Below, piece after piece: positions 7,334 through 15,650 of a DNA stretch of 32,086 bases. Made by a program: the position numbers and the translations under genes. The stretch is from the NCBI GenBank assembly GCA_965363675.1, contig CBDTTW010000013.1:1-32086 (forward strand), written 5' to 3'. Source of the DNA: CBDTTW01 sp965363675. GTDB taxonomy: Bacteria; Bacteroidota; Rhodothermia; Rhodothermales; DASSAV01. Every line of letters begins with the position of its first letter. The stretch's first letter is position 1. The notes under the pieces are model-generated. The model was not told the DNA's origin. It did not search any database and was given only the letters and a program-made list of their open reading frames with translations.

Positions 7334-10201
7334 ATGGCTATCAAGGGAAGCACACACCAGGCGGCTTCGGTCAACGGCGCCGAGGCCGCGCCTCCGGCCA
7401 AGCGCCTCATCATCCGGGGCGCGCGGCAGCACAACCTCAAGAACGTCAACCTCGACCTGCCGCGCGGGCGGCTCATCATCTTCACCGGCCCCTCGGGCTC
7501 GGGCAAGTCCAGCCTCGCCTTCGACACGATCTACGCCGAGGGCCAGCGCCGCTACGTCGAAAGCCTGAGCGCCTACGCGCGGCAGTTCCTGGAGCGCATG
7601 GACAAGCCCGACGTGGACCTGATTACGGGTCTGGCCCCGGCCATCGCCATCGAGCAGCGCACCACCACGCGCAACCCGCGCTCGACGGTGGCGACGCAAA
7701 CCGAGATCTACGACTACCTACGCCTGCTCTTCGCCCGCGTCGGCCGCACCATCTCGCCCGTCACCGGCGAGCGCGTCACGCGCGACAGCCCGCGCTCGGC
7801 GGCGGAGGCGCTGACGGAGCGCTTCGAGGAGGGCGCGCGCTTCTACGTGTGCTTCCCCGTGCCCGAGCGCAAAAAAGTGGCGCTCAAGGCCGAGCTGGAG
7901 GCGCTGCGCCAGCGCGGCTTCTACCGGCTGCTCGCGCTGCCGGGGGCCAAGCAGCCCGACGCCCCCGAAGAAGTGCTCGACCTGAACGAGACGCCCCCCG
8001 AGAAGGTGCGCGCCGCCCGCGACCGCCTGCTCGTGCTCGTGGACCGCCTCGCGGTGCGCAAGGACCACCCGGAAGCCGTCTCGCGCCTGGCCGACTCGGT
8101 CGAGCAAGCGTTTCGCGAGGGCGGCGGGCGCTGCGCCGTCAAAATCGTCGGCGGCGACGTGCTCCACTTCTCCGAGTTCTTCGAGCGCGACGGCATCCGC
8201 TTCGAGGAGCCTACGCCCAACCTGTTCTCGTTCAACAGCCCGATGGGCGCCTGCCCGGCCTGTCAGGGCTTCGGGCGCGTGCCCGGCCTCGACGAAAGCC
8301 TCGTCATTCCCAACCCCGACCTGACGCTTCGTCAGGGGGCCGTAGCCCCGTTCCGCACCGAGCAGTGGAGCGCCTACTTCAAGGACCTCGTGCGCCTCGC
8401 CGCCGCCGAGGGCATCAGCATCGACACCCCTTACCGGCGGCTCTCCGACGCCGAAAAGCAGATCGTCTGGGAGGGCAAGCACGACTACGCGGGCATCCAC
8501 GGCTTTTTCAAGTTCCTGGAGCGCCACGCCTACAAGATGCACTACCGCATCTATCACGCGCGCTTCCGGGGTTACACCCCCTGCCCCGCCTGCCAGGGCT
8601 ACCGGCTGCGCCCCGAGGCCCTTTACGTGCGCGTCGGGGGGCGGCACATCGGCGAGCTGTGCGAACTGACCACGCAGGACGCCGCCGAGTGGTTCGAGGC
8701 GCTGCGGCTCGAACCGTTCGAGGAGCAAGTCGCCGGGCGCGTGCTGGAGGAGGTCCGCCGCCGCCTCGGCTACCTCGTGGAGGTGGGCCTGGACTACCTG
8801 AGCCTCGACCGGCTCTCGCAGACGCTCTCCGGCGGCGAAAGCCAGCGCATCAACCTGGCCACCTCGCTCGGCTCGTCGCTCGTCGGCTCCCTCTACGTGC
8901 TCGACGAGCCGAGCATCGGCCTGCACCCGCGCGATACCCAGCGCCTCATTCGCATCCTCGAACACCTCCGCGACCTCGGCAACACCGTCATCGTCGTCGA
9001 GCACGAAGCCGAGATGATGCGCCGCGCCGACATGATCGTAGACCTCGGGCCGGGCGCCGGGCGGGGCGGCGGCCGGATCATGTTCCAGGGCCCCTACGCC
9101 GCCATCCTCGACGACGCCGACTCGCTGACGGGCGCTTACCTGAGCGGCCGCAAAAGCATCCCCGTGCCCGCTGCGCGCCGCCCCGTCTCGGAGGAGCACG
9201 CCCTTTACGTCGAGGGCGCCCGTCAGAACAACCTCAAACGCATCAACGTCCTGTTTCCGCTCGGCATGATTACGTGCGTCACGGGCGTGAGCGGCTCGGG
9301 CAAGTCTACGCTCGTGCAGGATACGCTTTACCTCGGGCTGCGCCGCCTCAAGGGCCAGGCCGACGGCGACGGCGCGCCCGGCCTGCACGATGCCATCCGG
9401 GGGCACCTGCTCTTCGACACGCTCGAAATGGTGGACCAGAGCCCTATCGGGCGCACCCCACGTTCGAACCCGGTCACCTACATCAAAGCCTTCGACACGA
9501 TCCGCGAGATGCTCGCCGAGACCTACCAGGCGCAGGTGCGCGGCTACAAACCCGGCTACTTCTCGTTCAACGTGCCGGGGGGCCGCTGCGAAAGCTGCGA
9601 GGGCGAAGGCGTCGTCAAGATCGAGATGCAGTTCCTGGCCGACCTCTACCTCGAATGCGAAGCCTGCAAAGGCAAACGCTTCAAGCAGGACGTGCTCGAA
9701 ATCCACTACAACGGCAAAAACGTGGACGACATCCTGAACCTGACCGTGGACGAGGCCGTGGAGTTCTTCGCGGAAACGCCGTCGCTGCGGAACAAGCTGG
9801 GCGTGCTTCAGGAAATCGGCCTTGGTTACCTGACGCTCGGGCAGCCTGCCAACACGCTCTCCGGCGGCGAGGCGCAGCGCATCAAGCTGGCGGCCCACCT
9901 CGGGCGGCCCACCAAGGAGCGCATGCTGTACCTGTTCGACGAGCCCACGACGGGGCTGCACTTCGACGACATCAACAAGCTGCTGCTGGCTTTCAACCGG
10001 CTCGTCGATCAGGGCCACTCGGTCATCATCGTGGAGCACAACATCGACGTGATCAAGGCGGCCGATTGGGTGATCGACCTCGGCCCGGAGGGCGGCCGCC
10101 GGGGCGGCTTCGTCGTGGCGGCAGGCCCTCCGGAGGCGCTGGCGGCCCACCCCGATTCTCACACCGGCCAGGCGCTTCGTGCGGTTTTGCCCGGCTATTG
10201 A
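7334..10201 (+). CDS. uvrA: UvrABC system protein A (excinuclease ATPase)
   Basis: Damage-recognition ATPase of nucleotide excision repair; the UvrA dimer loads UvrB at lesions. Both ABC modules are complete: Walker A GPSGSGKS (52-59) and GVSGSGKS (651-658), signatures LSGGESQR (about 498) and LSGGEAQR (about 842), and Walker B LYVLDEPSIGLH and YLFDEPTTGLH. The C-terminal zinc module is intact (C752-C755, C775-C778). The first zinc module has only its second pair (C307, C310); the first CxxC is absent, with ERDGIRFEEP at that place. I recall the same variant in Bacteroidota UvrA, so it is probably a lineage trait. Length 955 fits. ATG 7334 places the first strand correctly. Two glycosyltransferase genes follow on the same strand. 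Confidence 0.98.
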   Translation: MAIKGSTHQAASVNGAEAAPPAKRLIIRGARQHNLKNVNLDLPRGRLIIFTGPSGSGKSSLAFDTIYAEGQRRYVESLSAYARQFLERMDKPDVDLITGLAPAIAIEQRTTTRNPRSTVATQTEIYDYLRLLFARVGRTISPVTGERVTRDSPRSAAEALTERFEEGARFYVCFPVPERKKVALKAELEALRQRGFYRLLALPGAKQPDAPEEVLDLNETPPEKVRAARDRLLVLVDRLAVRKDHPEAVSRLADSVEQAFREGGGRCAVKIVGGDVLHFSEFFERDGIRFEEPTPNLFSFNSPMGACPACQGFGRVPGLDESLVIPNPDLTLRQGAVAPFRTEQWSAYFKDLVRLAAAEGISIDTPYRRLSDAEKQIVWEGKHDYAGIHGFFKFLERHAYKMHYRIYHARFRGYTPCPACQGYRLRPEALYVRVGGRHIGELCELTTQDAAEWFEALRLEPFEEQVAGRVLEEVRRRLGYLVEVGLDYLSLDRLSQTLSGGESQRINLATSLGSSLVGSLYVLDEPSIGLHPRDTQRLIRILEHLRDLGNTVIVVEHEAEMMRRADMIVDLGPGAGRGGGRIMFQGPYAAILDDADSLTGAYLSGRKSIPVPAARRPVSEEHALYVEGARQNNLKRINVLFPLGMITCVTGVSGSGKSTLVQDTLYLGLRRLKGQADGDGAPGLHDAIRGHLLFDTLEMVDQSPIGRTPRSNPVTYIKAFDTIREMLAETYQAQVRGYKPGYFSFNVPGGRCESCEGEGVVKIEMQFLADLYLECEACKGKRFKQDVLEIHYNGKNVDDILNLTVDEAVEFFAETPSLRNKLGVLQEIGLGYLTLGQPANTLSGGEAQRIKLAAHLGRPTKERMLYLFDEPTTGLHFDDINKLLLAFNRLVDQGHSVIIVEHNIDVIKAADWVIDLGPEGGRRGGFVVAAGPPEALAAHPDSHTGQALRAVLPGY

Positions 10202-10331
10202 TTAAAAATATTTGCAAAACCTGAAGCCCGGCGTTACCTACGCTCCTCCGGCGGCGGCAGTTGGGCGACCGGCGTTTGCGCCGCCCGGCCGTGAGACCCC
10301 GGCGCTCCAGGATGCGGATTCATCAAGCGAT

Positions 10332-11579
10332 ATGATGCGAAAAAGCGAGGCTGCGCCGACGCGAAACGGCGCCCCGGAGGCGGCTCCGAGGCGGGTGGCG
10401 CTTTTTACGGGCGCCTACAACCACATTGCCGACGGCGTCTCGCTCACGCTGAACCGCTTGGTGGCCTACCTGGAACGGAACGGCTGCGAGGTGCTCGTCT
10501 TTGCGCCCACCGTCGATAATCCGCCCGTCAAGCACGCCGGCAAGCTGGCCCCGGTGCCCTCGCTGCCCGCCCCCGGCCGCCCCGAGTACCGCATTGCTCT
10601 GGGCATGCCGCCGCGCCTGCGCAAACGCTTCGAGGCGTTCCGCCCCGACCTGGTGCATATCGCCACGCCCGATTTGCTCGGGCGGCAGGCGCTGCGCCTG
10701 GCGCGCAAGGCGGGCATCCCGGTCGTCGCCTCGTACCACACGCATTTCAGCTCGTACCTGAAGTACTACGGCTTCGAGGAGCTGGAAGGCTTCCTCTGGA
10801 AGTACCTGCGCCGCTTCTACCGCCAGTGCGAGCATATCTACGTGCCCTCGCACTCGATGGCGGCCGTCCTGCGCGCGCACGAGATCACGGCGGGGCTGCG
10901 CATCTGGGAGCGCGGCGTCAACACGCAACTGTTCCACCCGGGGCGGCGCTCCGAAACGTGGCGCCAGACGCTCGGCATCGAAGCCGGCGAAGTCGTCATC
11001 ACGTTCGTCGGACGGCTCGTCTGGGAGAAGGGCCTGGGCATCTTTGCCGAGGTCGTCGAGCGCCTGAGGCAACGCGGCATTCCGCACCGCAGCATGGTCG
11101 TCGGCGAGGGGCCGGCGCGCGCCGAACTCTCCGAGCGCCTGCCGAGCACCATCTTCACCGGCTACCTCGGCGGCGAAGCCCTGGCCCGCGCCTACGCCTC
11201 CTCGGACGTGTTCCTCTTTCCCAGCGACACCGAGACCTTCGGCAACGTCACCCTCGAAGCGATGGCTTCCGGGCTGCCGTGCGTCTGCGCCGACGCCCCC
11301 GGCAGCAACGGCCTCATCGAGCATGAAGTCTCGGGCTTCCTGGCGCCGCCGGGACGCCTCGAAGCGTTCTACGAGCACGTCTCTGCGCTCGTCGGCGATG
11401 CCTATCTGCGGCGGCAGGTGGGCGCCCATGCGGTGCAGCGCGCCCGCACCTACGAGTGGGACGCCGTGCTGGCCCGCATCGCCGGCTACTACGACGAGAT
11501 CCTCGGCGTGCGCCCCGGGCGCCCGGCCCCCCCGCTCCACTCCGAAGCCGACGCCCGCCGGCAGCCCGCCTACATCTGA
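10332..11579 (+). CDS. GT4 family glycosyltransferase
   Basis: Retaining nucleotide-sugar glycosyltransferase of GT-B fold. The N-terminal domain starts RVALFTGAYNHIADGVSLTL, a pattern like GDP-mannose-dependent mannosyltransferases and sulfoquinovosyl transferases (MgtA/SqdX type). The C-terminal domain has GRLVWEKG (227-234) for the donor phosphate and the GT4 E-x7-E motif in ETFGNVTLE (Glu301, Glu309). Donor and acceptor cannot be read from sequence. The frame is open back to TTG 10212, right after uvrA, but the extra 40 residues are low-complexity and not family-like; ATG 10332 or 10335 is preferred, giving about 415 residues. A second GT4 gene starts 10 bases after its stop, so they form an operon, possibly with uvrA. 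Confidence 0.9.
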   Translation: MMRKSEAAPTRNGAPEAAPRRVALFTGAYNHIADGVSLTLNRLVAYLERNGCEVLVFAPTVDNPPVKHAGKLAPVPSLPAPGRPEYRIALGMPPRLRKRFEAFRPDLVHIATPDLLGRQALRLARKAGIPVVASYHTHFSSYLKYYGFEELEGFLWKYLRRFYRQCEHIYVPSHSMAAVLRAHEITAGLRIWERGVNTQLFHPGRRSETWRQTLGIEAGEVVITFVGRLVWEKGLGIFAEVVERLRQRGIPHRSMVVGEGPARAELSERLPSTIFTGYLGGEALARAYASSDVFLFPSDTETFGNVTLEAMASGLPCVCADAPGSNGLIEHEVSGFLAPPGRLEAFYEHVSALVGDAYLRRQVGAHAVQRARTYEWDAVLARIAGYYDEILGVRPGRPAPPLHSEADARRQPAYI

Positions 11580-11589
11580 GCCTCGCCGC

Positions 11590-12711
11590 TTGCGCCTCGC
11601 TTTCGTCTCGCACTCCTTCCCCCCGGCGGGCCGCCCCGAGCGCAACCTCGGCGGCATGCAGCGCGTGGCCTACGACCTCTGGGCCGCCCTCGCCAAGCGC
11701 CCGGGCCTCGGGCTGCATTCCTACCTGCTGCGCACCTCGTGGCGCATGACGCATGTGCGCGTGGGGCCGTTCCTGATCGGCGCGGGCTTGCGCCTGCACC
11801 GGGCCATTCGGCGCGGCGAAATCGACGCCGTGCTGTTCTCGTCTATGGTCACCGCTGCGCTTGCCTTGCCGCTTCAGCGCGCAGCGCGGCGGCGGGGGGT
11901 GGCCCTGGCCGCCATTGCCCACGGCCGCGACGTGACGCTGCCCTCGGGGCCGTACCAGCGTCTTTTGCGGCGCGTGTTCGCGGCGCTCGACCGGGTGCTG
12001 CCCGTCAGCAACGCCACGGGCGCGGCGTGCCTCGCGCGCGGCCTACCCTCCGAAAAGCTCCGCGTGTTGCCCAACGGGATCGACCCGGCCGCGCATCCGC
12101 CCCCGCCTTCGGACCGCGCGGCGCGCCGGGCCGCCCTCCCGCCGGAGGCCCCGCGCGAGGCAGGGTTCATTTTGCTCAGTGTGGGGCGGCAAGTCCGGCG
12201 CAAAGGCTTCGAGTGGTTCGTGCGGCGTGTGATGCCCGCTCTGCCGGATGACGTGCATTACGTGATCGCAGGCGAAGGCCCCGAAGGGCCGGGCATCCGG
12301 GCGGCCGTAGCGGAATTGGGGCTGAGCGCGCGCGTGCACCTGCTCGGGCGCGTCTCGGCCGAAGCGCTGGCCGGGCTGTACCGGGGCGCCGACGTGTTCG
12401 TGATGCCCAACATCGTCGTGCCGGGCGACATGGAGGGCTTCGGCGTGGTAATGCTCGAAGCCGGGCTCGGCGGCCTGCCCAGCGTCGGGGCCAACCTGGA
12501 GGGCATCGCCGACGTGATCGCCGACGGGCAAAACGGCCGCCTCGCGCCTACCGCCGACGCCGATGCGTTCCGCGAACGCATCCTGGAATACTACCACGAC
12601 CCGGCCCTCTTGGCCGAGGCGTCGGCGTCGGCCGCCCGCTACGTCGCCGCGACGTTCTCCTGGGACCGCATCGCGGCGCGCTGCGTCGGGCTGCTGGCCG
12701 AGGCCGCCTAG
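11590..12711 (+). CDS. GT4 family glycosyltransferase (second of pair)
   Basis: GT-B fold glycosyltransferase of about 374 residues. The start is TTG 11590, giving MRLAFVSHSFPPAGRPERNL, the expected first beta strand and glycine loop; the frame is open much further upstream but there overlaps the previous gene. Donor-site motifs are SVGRQVRRKG (197-206) and E-x7-E in EGFGVVMLE (Glu282, Glu290). NGIDP at 162-166 is the usual interdomain motif. The substrate is unknown. It is 10 bases behind another GT4 gene, suggesting consecutive steps in one glycan. Its TAG stop shares the CTAG palindrome with the stop of the convergent DUF3047 gene. Confidence 0.88.
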   Translation: MRLAFVSHSFPPAGRPERNLGGMQRVAYDLWAALAKRPGLGLHSYLLRTSWRMTHVRVGPFLIGAGLRLHRAIRRGEIDAVLFSSMVTAALALPLQRAARRRGVALAAIAHGRDVTLPSGPYQRLLRRVFAALDRVLPVSNATGAACLARGLPSEKLRVLPNGIDPAAHPPPPSDRAARRAALPPEAPREAGFILLSVGRQVRRKGFEWFVRRVMPALPDDVHYVIAGEGPEGPGIRAAVAELGLSARVHLLGRVSAEALAGLYRGADVFVMPNIVVPGDMEGFGVVMLEAGLGGLPSVGANLEGIADVIADGQNGRLAPTADADAFRERILEYYHDPALLAEASASAARYVAATFSWDRIAARCVGLLAEAA

Positions 12712-13424
12712 CGCCGCGCCGCCAGCAAGCGCACGTTGTCGAAATCGACCTCGGCGTGGTCGCCCGTCGAGTCGGAGTCGCTCCAGATCATGATGGATAC
12801 CGGCTCGGCGTTAGGCTCGCCGCCGAAGAACTTGCGGTAGTCCTCGACGATGTTGCGCTCGATGCGCCGCCAGCCCTTCGCGCCCTCCTTCCCGCTGGAG
12901 GCCACCACTACGGCCAGGCGGTTGCCGTAGGAAACCGTAGCGCCCACCGGAAGCGTGCTGCTGTACGTGTACTTGATGCTGCGGGGACGGCCCACCCAGT
13001 CCCGGTCGAACGTCACGTAGACGGCGCCCCCCGTGTCGTTGAGGCGCTTCACGTCTTCGCGCGCGCCCGCCGGCAGGTGCTGCGCGCGCCACTCCCACGC
13101 CAGCACGGGGTGCTCCTTCAGGTTCCAACGGTAACGCTGGCCGTTGGGCATCACGAGCCGGTGCGCGCGTCCCTTCGTGTAAGCCCGCACGAACTTGTTG
13201 GCCCCATCCTTGAGCACCACGAAATATTCGTCCTTGCTCATGATAGAGGGCGTCACCGGCAGGAATTTCTGCCCCGCGTCGATGTACCTCCAATGAATAG
13301 GCAGCCCCTCGACTTCGTAAGACTCGAAGTCGTCGATGAGCACGGGAGCCGCCACTCGCGAGGAGTCGCCGAGGCCCGAAAGGAGGGCGCCCAGGAGCGT
13401 TATGTATAAATATATCAGTTGCAT
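12708..13424 (-). CDS. DUF3047 family exported protein
   Basis: Function unknown. The protein starts MQLIYLYITLLGALLSGLGD, a hydrophobic signal-like segment, then has the DUF3047 pattern: LIDDFESYEVEGLPIHWRY, PVLAWEWRAQHLPAGARED, RLNDTGGAVYVTFDRDW and a final strand AEVDFDNVRLL. The family is predicted to be a secreted beta-sandwich resembling carbohydrate-binding folds, which would suit its place among glycosyltransferases; that link is inference. ATG 13424 is chosen; TTG 13439 would add five residues. The first 30 codons are AT-rich compared with the rest, as is the promoter region. It follows the flippase-like gene by 167 bases on the same strand and converges with a GT4 gene, overlapping by four bases (CTAG). 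Confidence 0.8.
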   Translation of the reverse strand: MQLIYLYITLLGALLSGLGDSSRVAAPVLIDDFESYEVEGLPIHWRYIDAGQKFLPVTPSIMSKDEYFVVLKDGANKFVRAYTKGRAHRLVMPNGQRYRWNLKEHPVLAWEWRAQHLPAGAREDVKRLNDTGGAVYVTFDRDWVGRPRSIKYTYSSTLPVGATVSYGNRLAVVVASSGKEGAKGWRRIERNIVEDYRKFFGGEPNAEPVSIMIWSDSDSTGDHAEVDFDNVRLLAARR

Positions 13425-13468
13425 AAGCAAATTAAACAATGCCCGGTATTCGTCTCTTTTCCTGCCGC

Positions 13469-13503
13469 GTTATACTCACAAAAGGTCACAGGTGTTGCAA
13501 CAC
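13469..13503 (-). promoter_or_regulatory. Possible promoter and operator of the DUF3047 gene
   Basis: On the minus strand a TATAAC (13469-13474) lies about 45 bases upstream of the DUF3047 start. A perfect 12-base palindrome, GTGTTGCAACAC (13492-13503), covers the place where a -35 element would be. A TTGCAA inside it is 20 bases from TATAAC, longer than the ideal 17. This layout would suit a regulated promoter with an operator over -35, but no regulator is identifiable nearby. Confidence 0.35.
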
Positions 13504-13591
13504 GAAGTTTACGTGAAGCGCCCTCCCCTTCCAGGCCCGCCCCTCCGGAAAGACCCGGCCGCGCCCGGAAGCATTCCTATGCGGCAGGCTT

Positions 13592-14566
13592 TCAGCCGTG
13601 CGCCTCCTCGGCGGCCTGCTCCAGCGCCGACGGGTCCGGCGGCGGCAGACGGCGCCCGGCCAGCGCCGTCACGAGGCCGAATACGACGAAGTTGAGCAGC
13701 TTGTCCACCACCGTCTGCGCCGTCATGAGGGCCGCTACGGCGGCCTGCGGCGCCATGAGCGTTTGGGAAAGCTCCAGGCTGGCCCCCAGAAAGATGAAGT
13801 CGCGGCCGGGGATGAACGGAATGCGGCTCGTGACGATGAGGAGCGCCAGATACGTGAACCAGGCGCGCAGCGGCACCCCCGGCAGCACGATCCACCACTG
13901 AAACACTTGCAGCACATGCGTCAGCAAAAGGCGGAGCAGGTGGATGCCGAAGAGCAGCCCTACCTGCCGCCCGTTGAGGCGGAAGATGGCCCGCCGGAAG
14001 CGAAGCAGCAAGAGCGTCGCCACGGCCGCCGCTCCCACGGCCAGCGCGACATACAGCGGGTGCCCCGCCCCCAGCGAAGGCCCCACCGCCACCTGACCCG
14101 TCAGGAGCAGCGCGCCCACCGTGGCGATGGCAAACAGCGTCGAGGCCACCGATGAAATGATGGCGTTGTCCTTGACGGTCCCGAAGATCTCGCGGTCGGG
14201 CAGCGCCAGGTTCTTGCGCGCCCACATGTAGAGCAGCACCTCGCCCGAGTACCCGAGCAAGTCTTTGTTGTATACGCGCTTCTGGACGAACACCGGGAGC
14301 GCATCCCGGATGCGGTATCCCCATGCCGCCCGGTAGATGAACACCTCCGAGACCGGGAGGGCCGCGTAGATCACGAAAAACGACAGGTAGAACAGCGGGT
14401 GCGTCGGGAACGACGTGAGCACCTCGCGCCAGCCGATCTGGTAGAGCTGGTAAAGGAGATACGCCAGCAGCCCGGCCACGAACACGCGCCGGGCGGCGGC
14501 GCTGAGCCGCCGGCCCCCGGGCGTCGCGGTAAACGCCGTGATGCGGCTCAGCAGCGTGCGGTTCAT
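13592..14566 (-). CDS. Polytopic membrane protein, LPG-synthase-TM/AglD flippase-like
   Basis: Inner-membrane protein of 324 residues with about seven hydrophobic segments (roughly 28-44, 56-78, 135-157, 168-188, 203-222, 234-250, 286-304). The segment SRIPFIPGRDFIFLGASLEL (about 247-266) resembles the lPxxPGGxGxxE region of the LPG_synthase_TM/UPF0104 family, whose members flip or modify lipid-linked compounds. The acidic, proline-rich C-terminus (PPPDPSALEQ) is probably cytoplasmic. The ATG at 14566 overlaps the stop of the upstream GT4-like gene as ATGA, so translation is coupled. With the two glycosyltransferases upstream, a role in moving or decorating a lipid-linked glycan is the most reasonable inference. 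Family assignment is by pattern only. Confidence 0.72.
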   Translation of the reverse strand: MNRTLLSRITAFTATPGGRRLSAAARRVFVAGLLAYLLYQLYQIGWREVLTSFPTHPLFYLSFFVIYAALPVSEVFIYRAAWGYRIRDALPVFVQKRVYNKDLLGYSGEVLLYMWARKNLALPDREIFGTVKDNAIISSVASTLFAIATVGALLLTGQVAVGPSLGAGHPLYVALAVGAAAVATLLLLRFRRAIFRLNGRQVGLLFGIHLLRLLLTHVLQVFQWWIVLPGVPLRAWFTYLALLIVTSRIPFIPGRDFIFLGASLELSQTLMAPQAAVAALMTAQTVVDKLLNFVVFGLVTALAGRRLPPPDPSALEQAAEEAHG

Positions 14567-15648
14567 GCGGCGGCGGCGCCCCGAAGCTGCGCTACGCGCG
14601 CCGCCAGAAACGCCAGGGCCGGCTGCGTCGAGGTCGGGCCGAACGCGGCGACGGCGCGGGCGCGGGCGGCGCGGCCCATCTGCGCCAGGCGCGCCTCGTC
14701 GGCCAGGAGCGCCAGCGTTTCGGCGAGGTAGCCGCGCCGCGATACGCGCAGGCCCACCTCGGGCGGCAGCACGTCCTCGTCGATGGCCTCCCGGAAAGCG
14801 ATGCACGGCAAACCGCAGGCGGCGGCCTCGACGAGCACGCGCGGGTAGTAGTCCGAAAGGCCGGCATGCATGAAGGCGCGCGCCTGCCCGAGCGCCGCCG
14901 GGACTTCGCGGTTGGGCGCGCGCCCGAGCCACGCGATGCGCGGGTAGCGCGCCCGCAGCGCCGCCTCCATCGGGCCGGAGCCCAGCACCGCCACGCGGGC
15001 ATGCTCCGAGAGCGCCCCCAGCGCCCCGAGCGGCTTATGGCGCGGAATGAGGCGGCTCACGGTGATGAGGTCCCACCGAACTTCCGCCCCCTCGCGGGGC
15101 CGAAACACGTCGGTATCGATGGATTTGGGCAAGCGAAAAAGGGCCTCCGGCGCCACGGCGCGCCGCCAGAGGCGCAGGCCGGGCGATTCGAGCGCTCTGC
15201 GCTGCCGCTCGGTCTCGTAAAAGACCGCGCAGGCATCGGCCGTGGGCGGCGCATAGTACTTGCCGCCGATCACGAACGCGAAAGGCGCCTTCCGGGGCCG
15301 CAGCACGTCTGCGATGAGTTGCAGCCCCACCCCGCCGTCGGTCCCCTTGAGCACGTACACATCGGCGGGCGCGCCGGCGGCATAGGCGCAGAGGTCGCGG
15401 CTGGTATGGCGCTTGGTGCGTCCGTCGCGCCGGTCCGGCCGGAACAGGCGGATCATGTAGCCCCCGAAACCCGGCAGCGCCGAGCGCCCGGTGTAGGCAT
15501 TTTCCGCCACGGCCCACAGTTCTACCTCATGGCCCATCAACGCCGCCAGCCCCGGCATCCAACGGTCGCGGTTTTCGAGGCGCAGCCACTCCTCGGTCGT
15601 CCACCCGTCGTGGTAGACGGGGTAGGTTTGCACGAAGACGATGCGCAT
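14563..15648 (-). CDS. GT4-like glycosyltransferase
   Basis: GT-B fold glycosyltransferase of 361 residues. It starts MRIVFVQTYPVYHDGWTTEE at ATG 15648. The C-terminal domain has ITVSRLIPRHKPLGAL (about 195-210), VAVLGSGP and the donor-binding region DYYPRVLVEAAACGLP (266-281). This holds the second Glu of the E-x7-E motif, but the first position is occupied by Asp/Tyr, a divergence from canonical GT4 enzymes. The substrate is unknown. The gene starts 2 bases after the stop of the upstream GT2 gene, and its TGA overlaps the ATG of the membrane protein downstream, so three genes are translated as a tight unit. The frame is open up to 16413, but that part is the shadow of the GT2 gene. Confidence 0.85.
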   Translation of the reverse strand: MRIVFVQTYPVYHDGWTTEEWLRLENRDRWMPGLAALMGHEVELWAVAENAYTGRSALPGFGGYMIRLFRPDRRDGRTKRHTSRDLCAYAAGAPADVYVLKGTDGGVGLQLIADVLRPRKAPFAFVIGGKYYAPPTADACAVFYETERQRRALESPGLRLWRRAVAPEALFRLPKSIDTDVFRPREGAEVRWDLITVSRLIPRHKPLGALGALSEHARVAVLGSGPMEAALRARYPRIAWLGRAPNREVPAALGQARAFMHAGLSDYYPRVLVEAAACGLPCIAFREAIDEDVLPPEVGLRVSRRGYLAETLALLADEARLAQMGRAARARAVAAFGPTSTQPALAFLAARVAQLRGAAAA

Positions 15649-15650
15649 CT

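Noticed and set aside
7718..10162. Minus-strand open frame of 814 codons, and a plus-strand frame, overlapping uvrA
   Set aside because: uvrA is unmistakable in the third frame; the others are rich in Arg, Ala, Gly and Val without domain pattern.
10212..10331. TTG start for the first GT4 gene directly after uvrA
   Set aside because: The added 40 residues are low-complexity (Ala, Pro, Gly) and precede the family's N-terminus; ATG 10332 is better.
14567..14932. N-terminal extension of the flippase-like gene up to 14932
   Set aside because: Arg/Gly-rich translation that is the shadow of the GT4-like gene; ATG 14566 overlaps its stop as ATGA.
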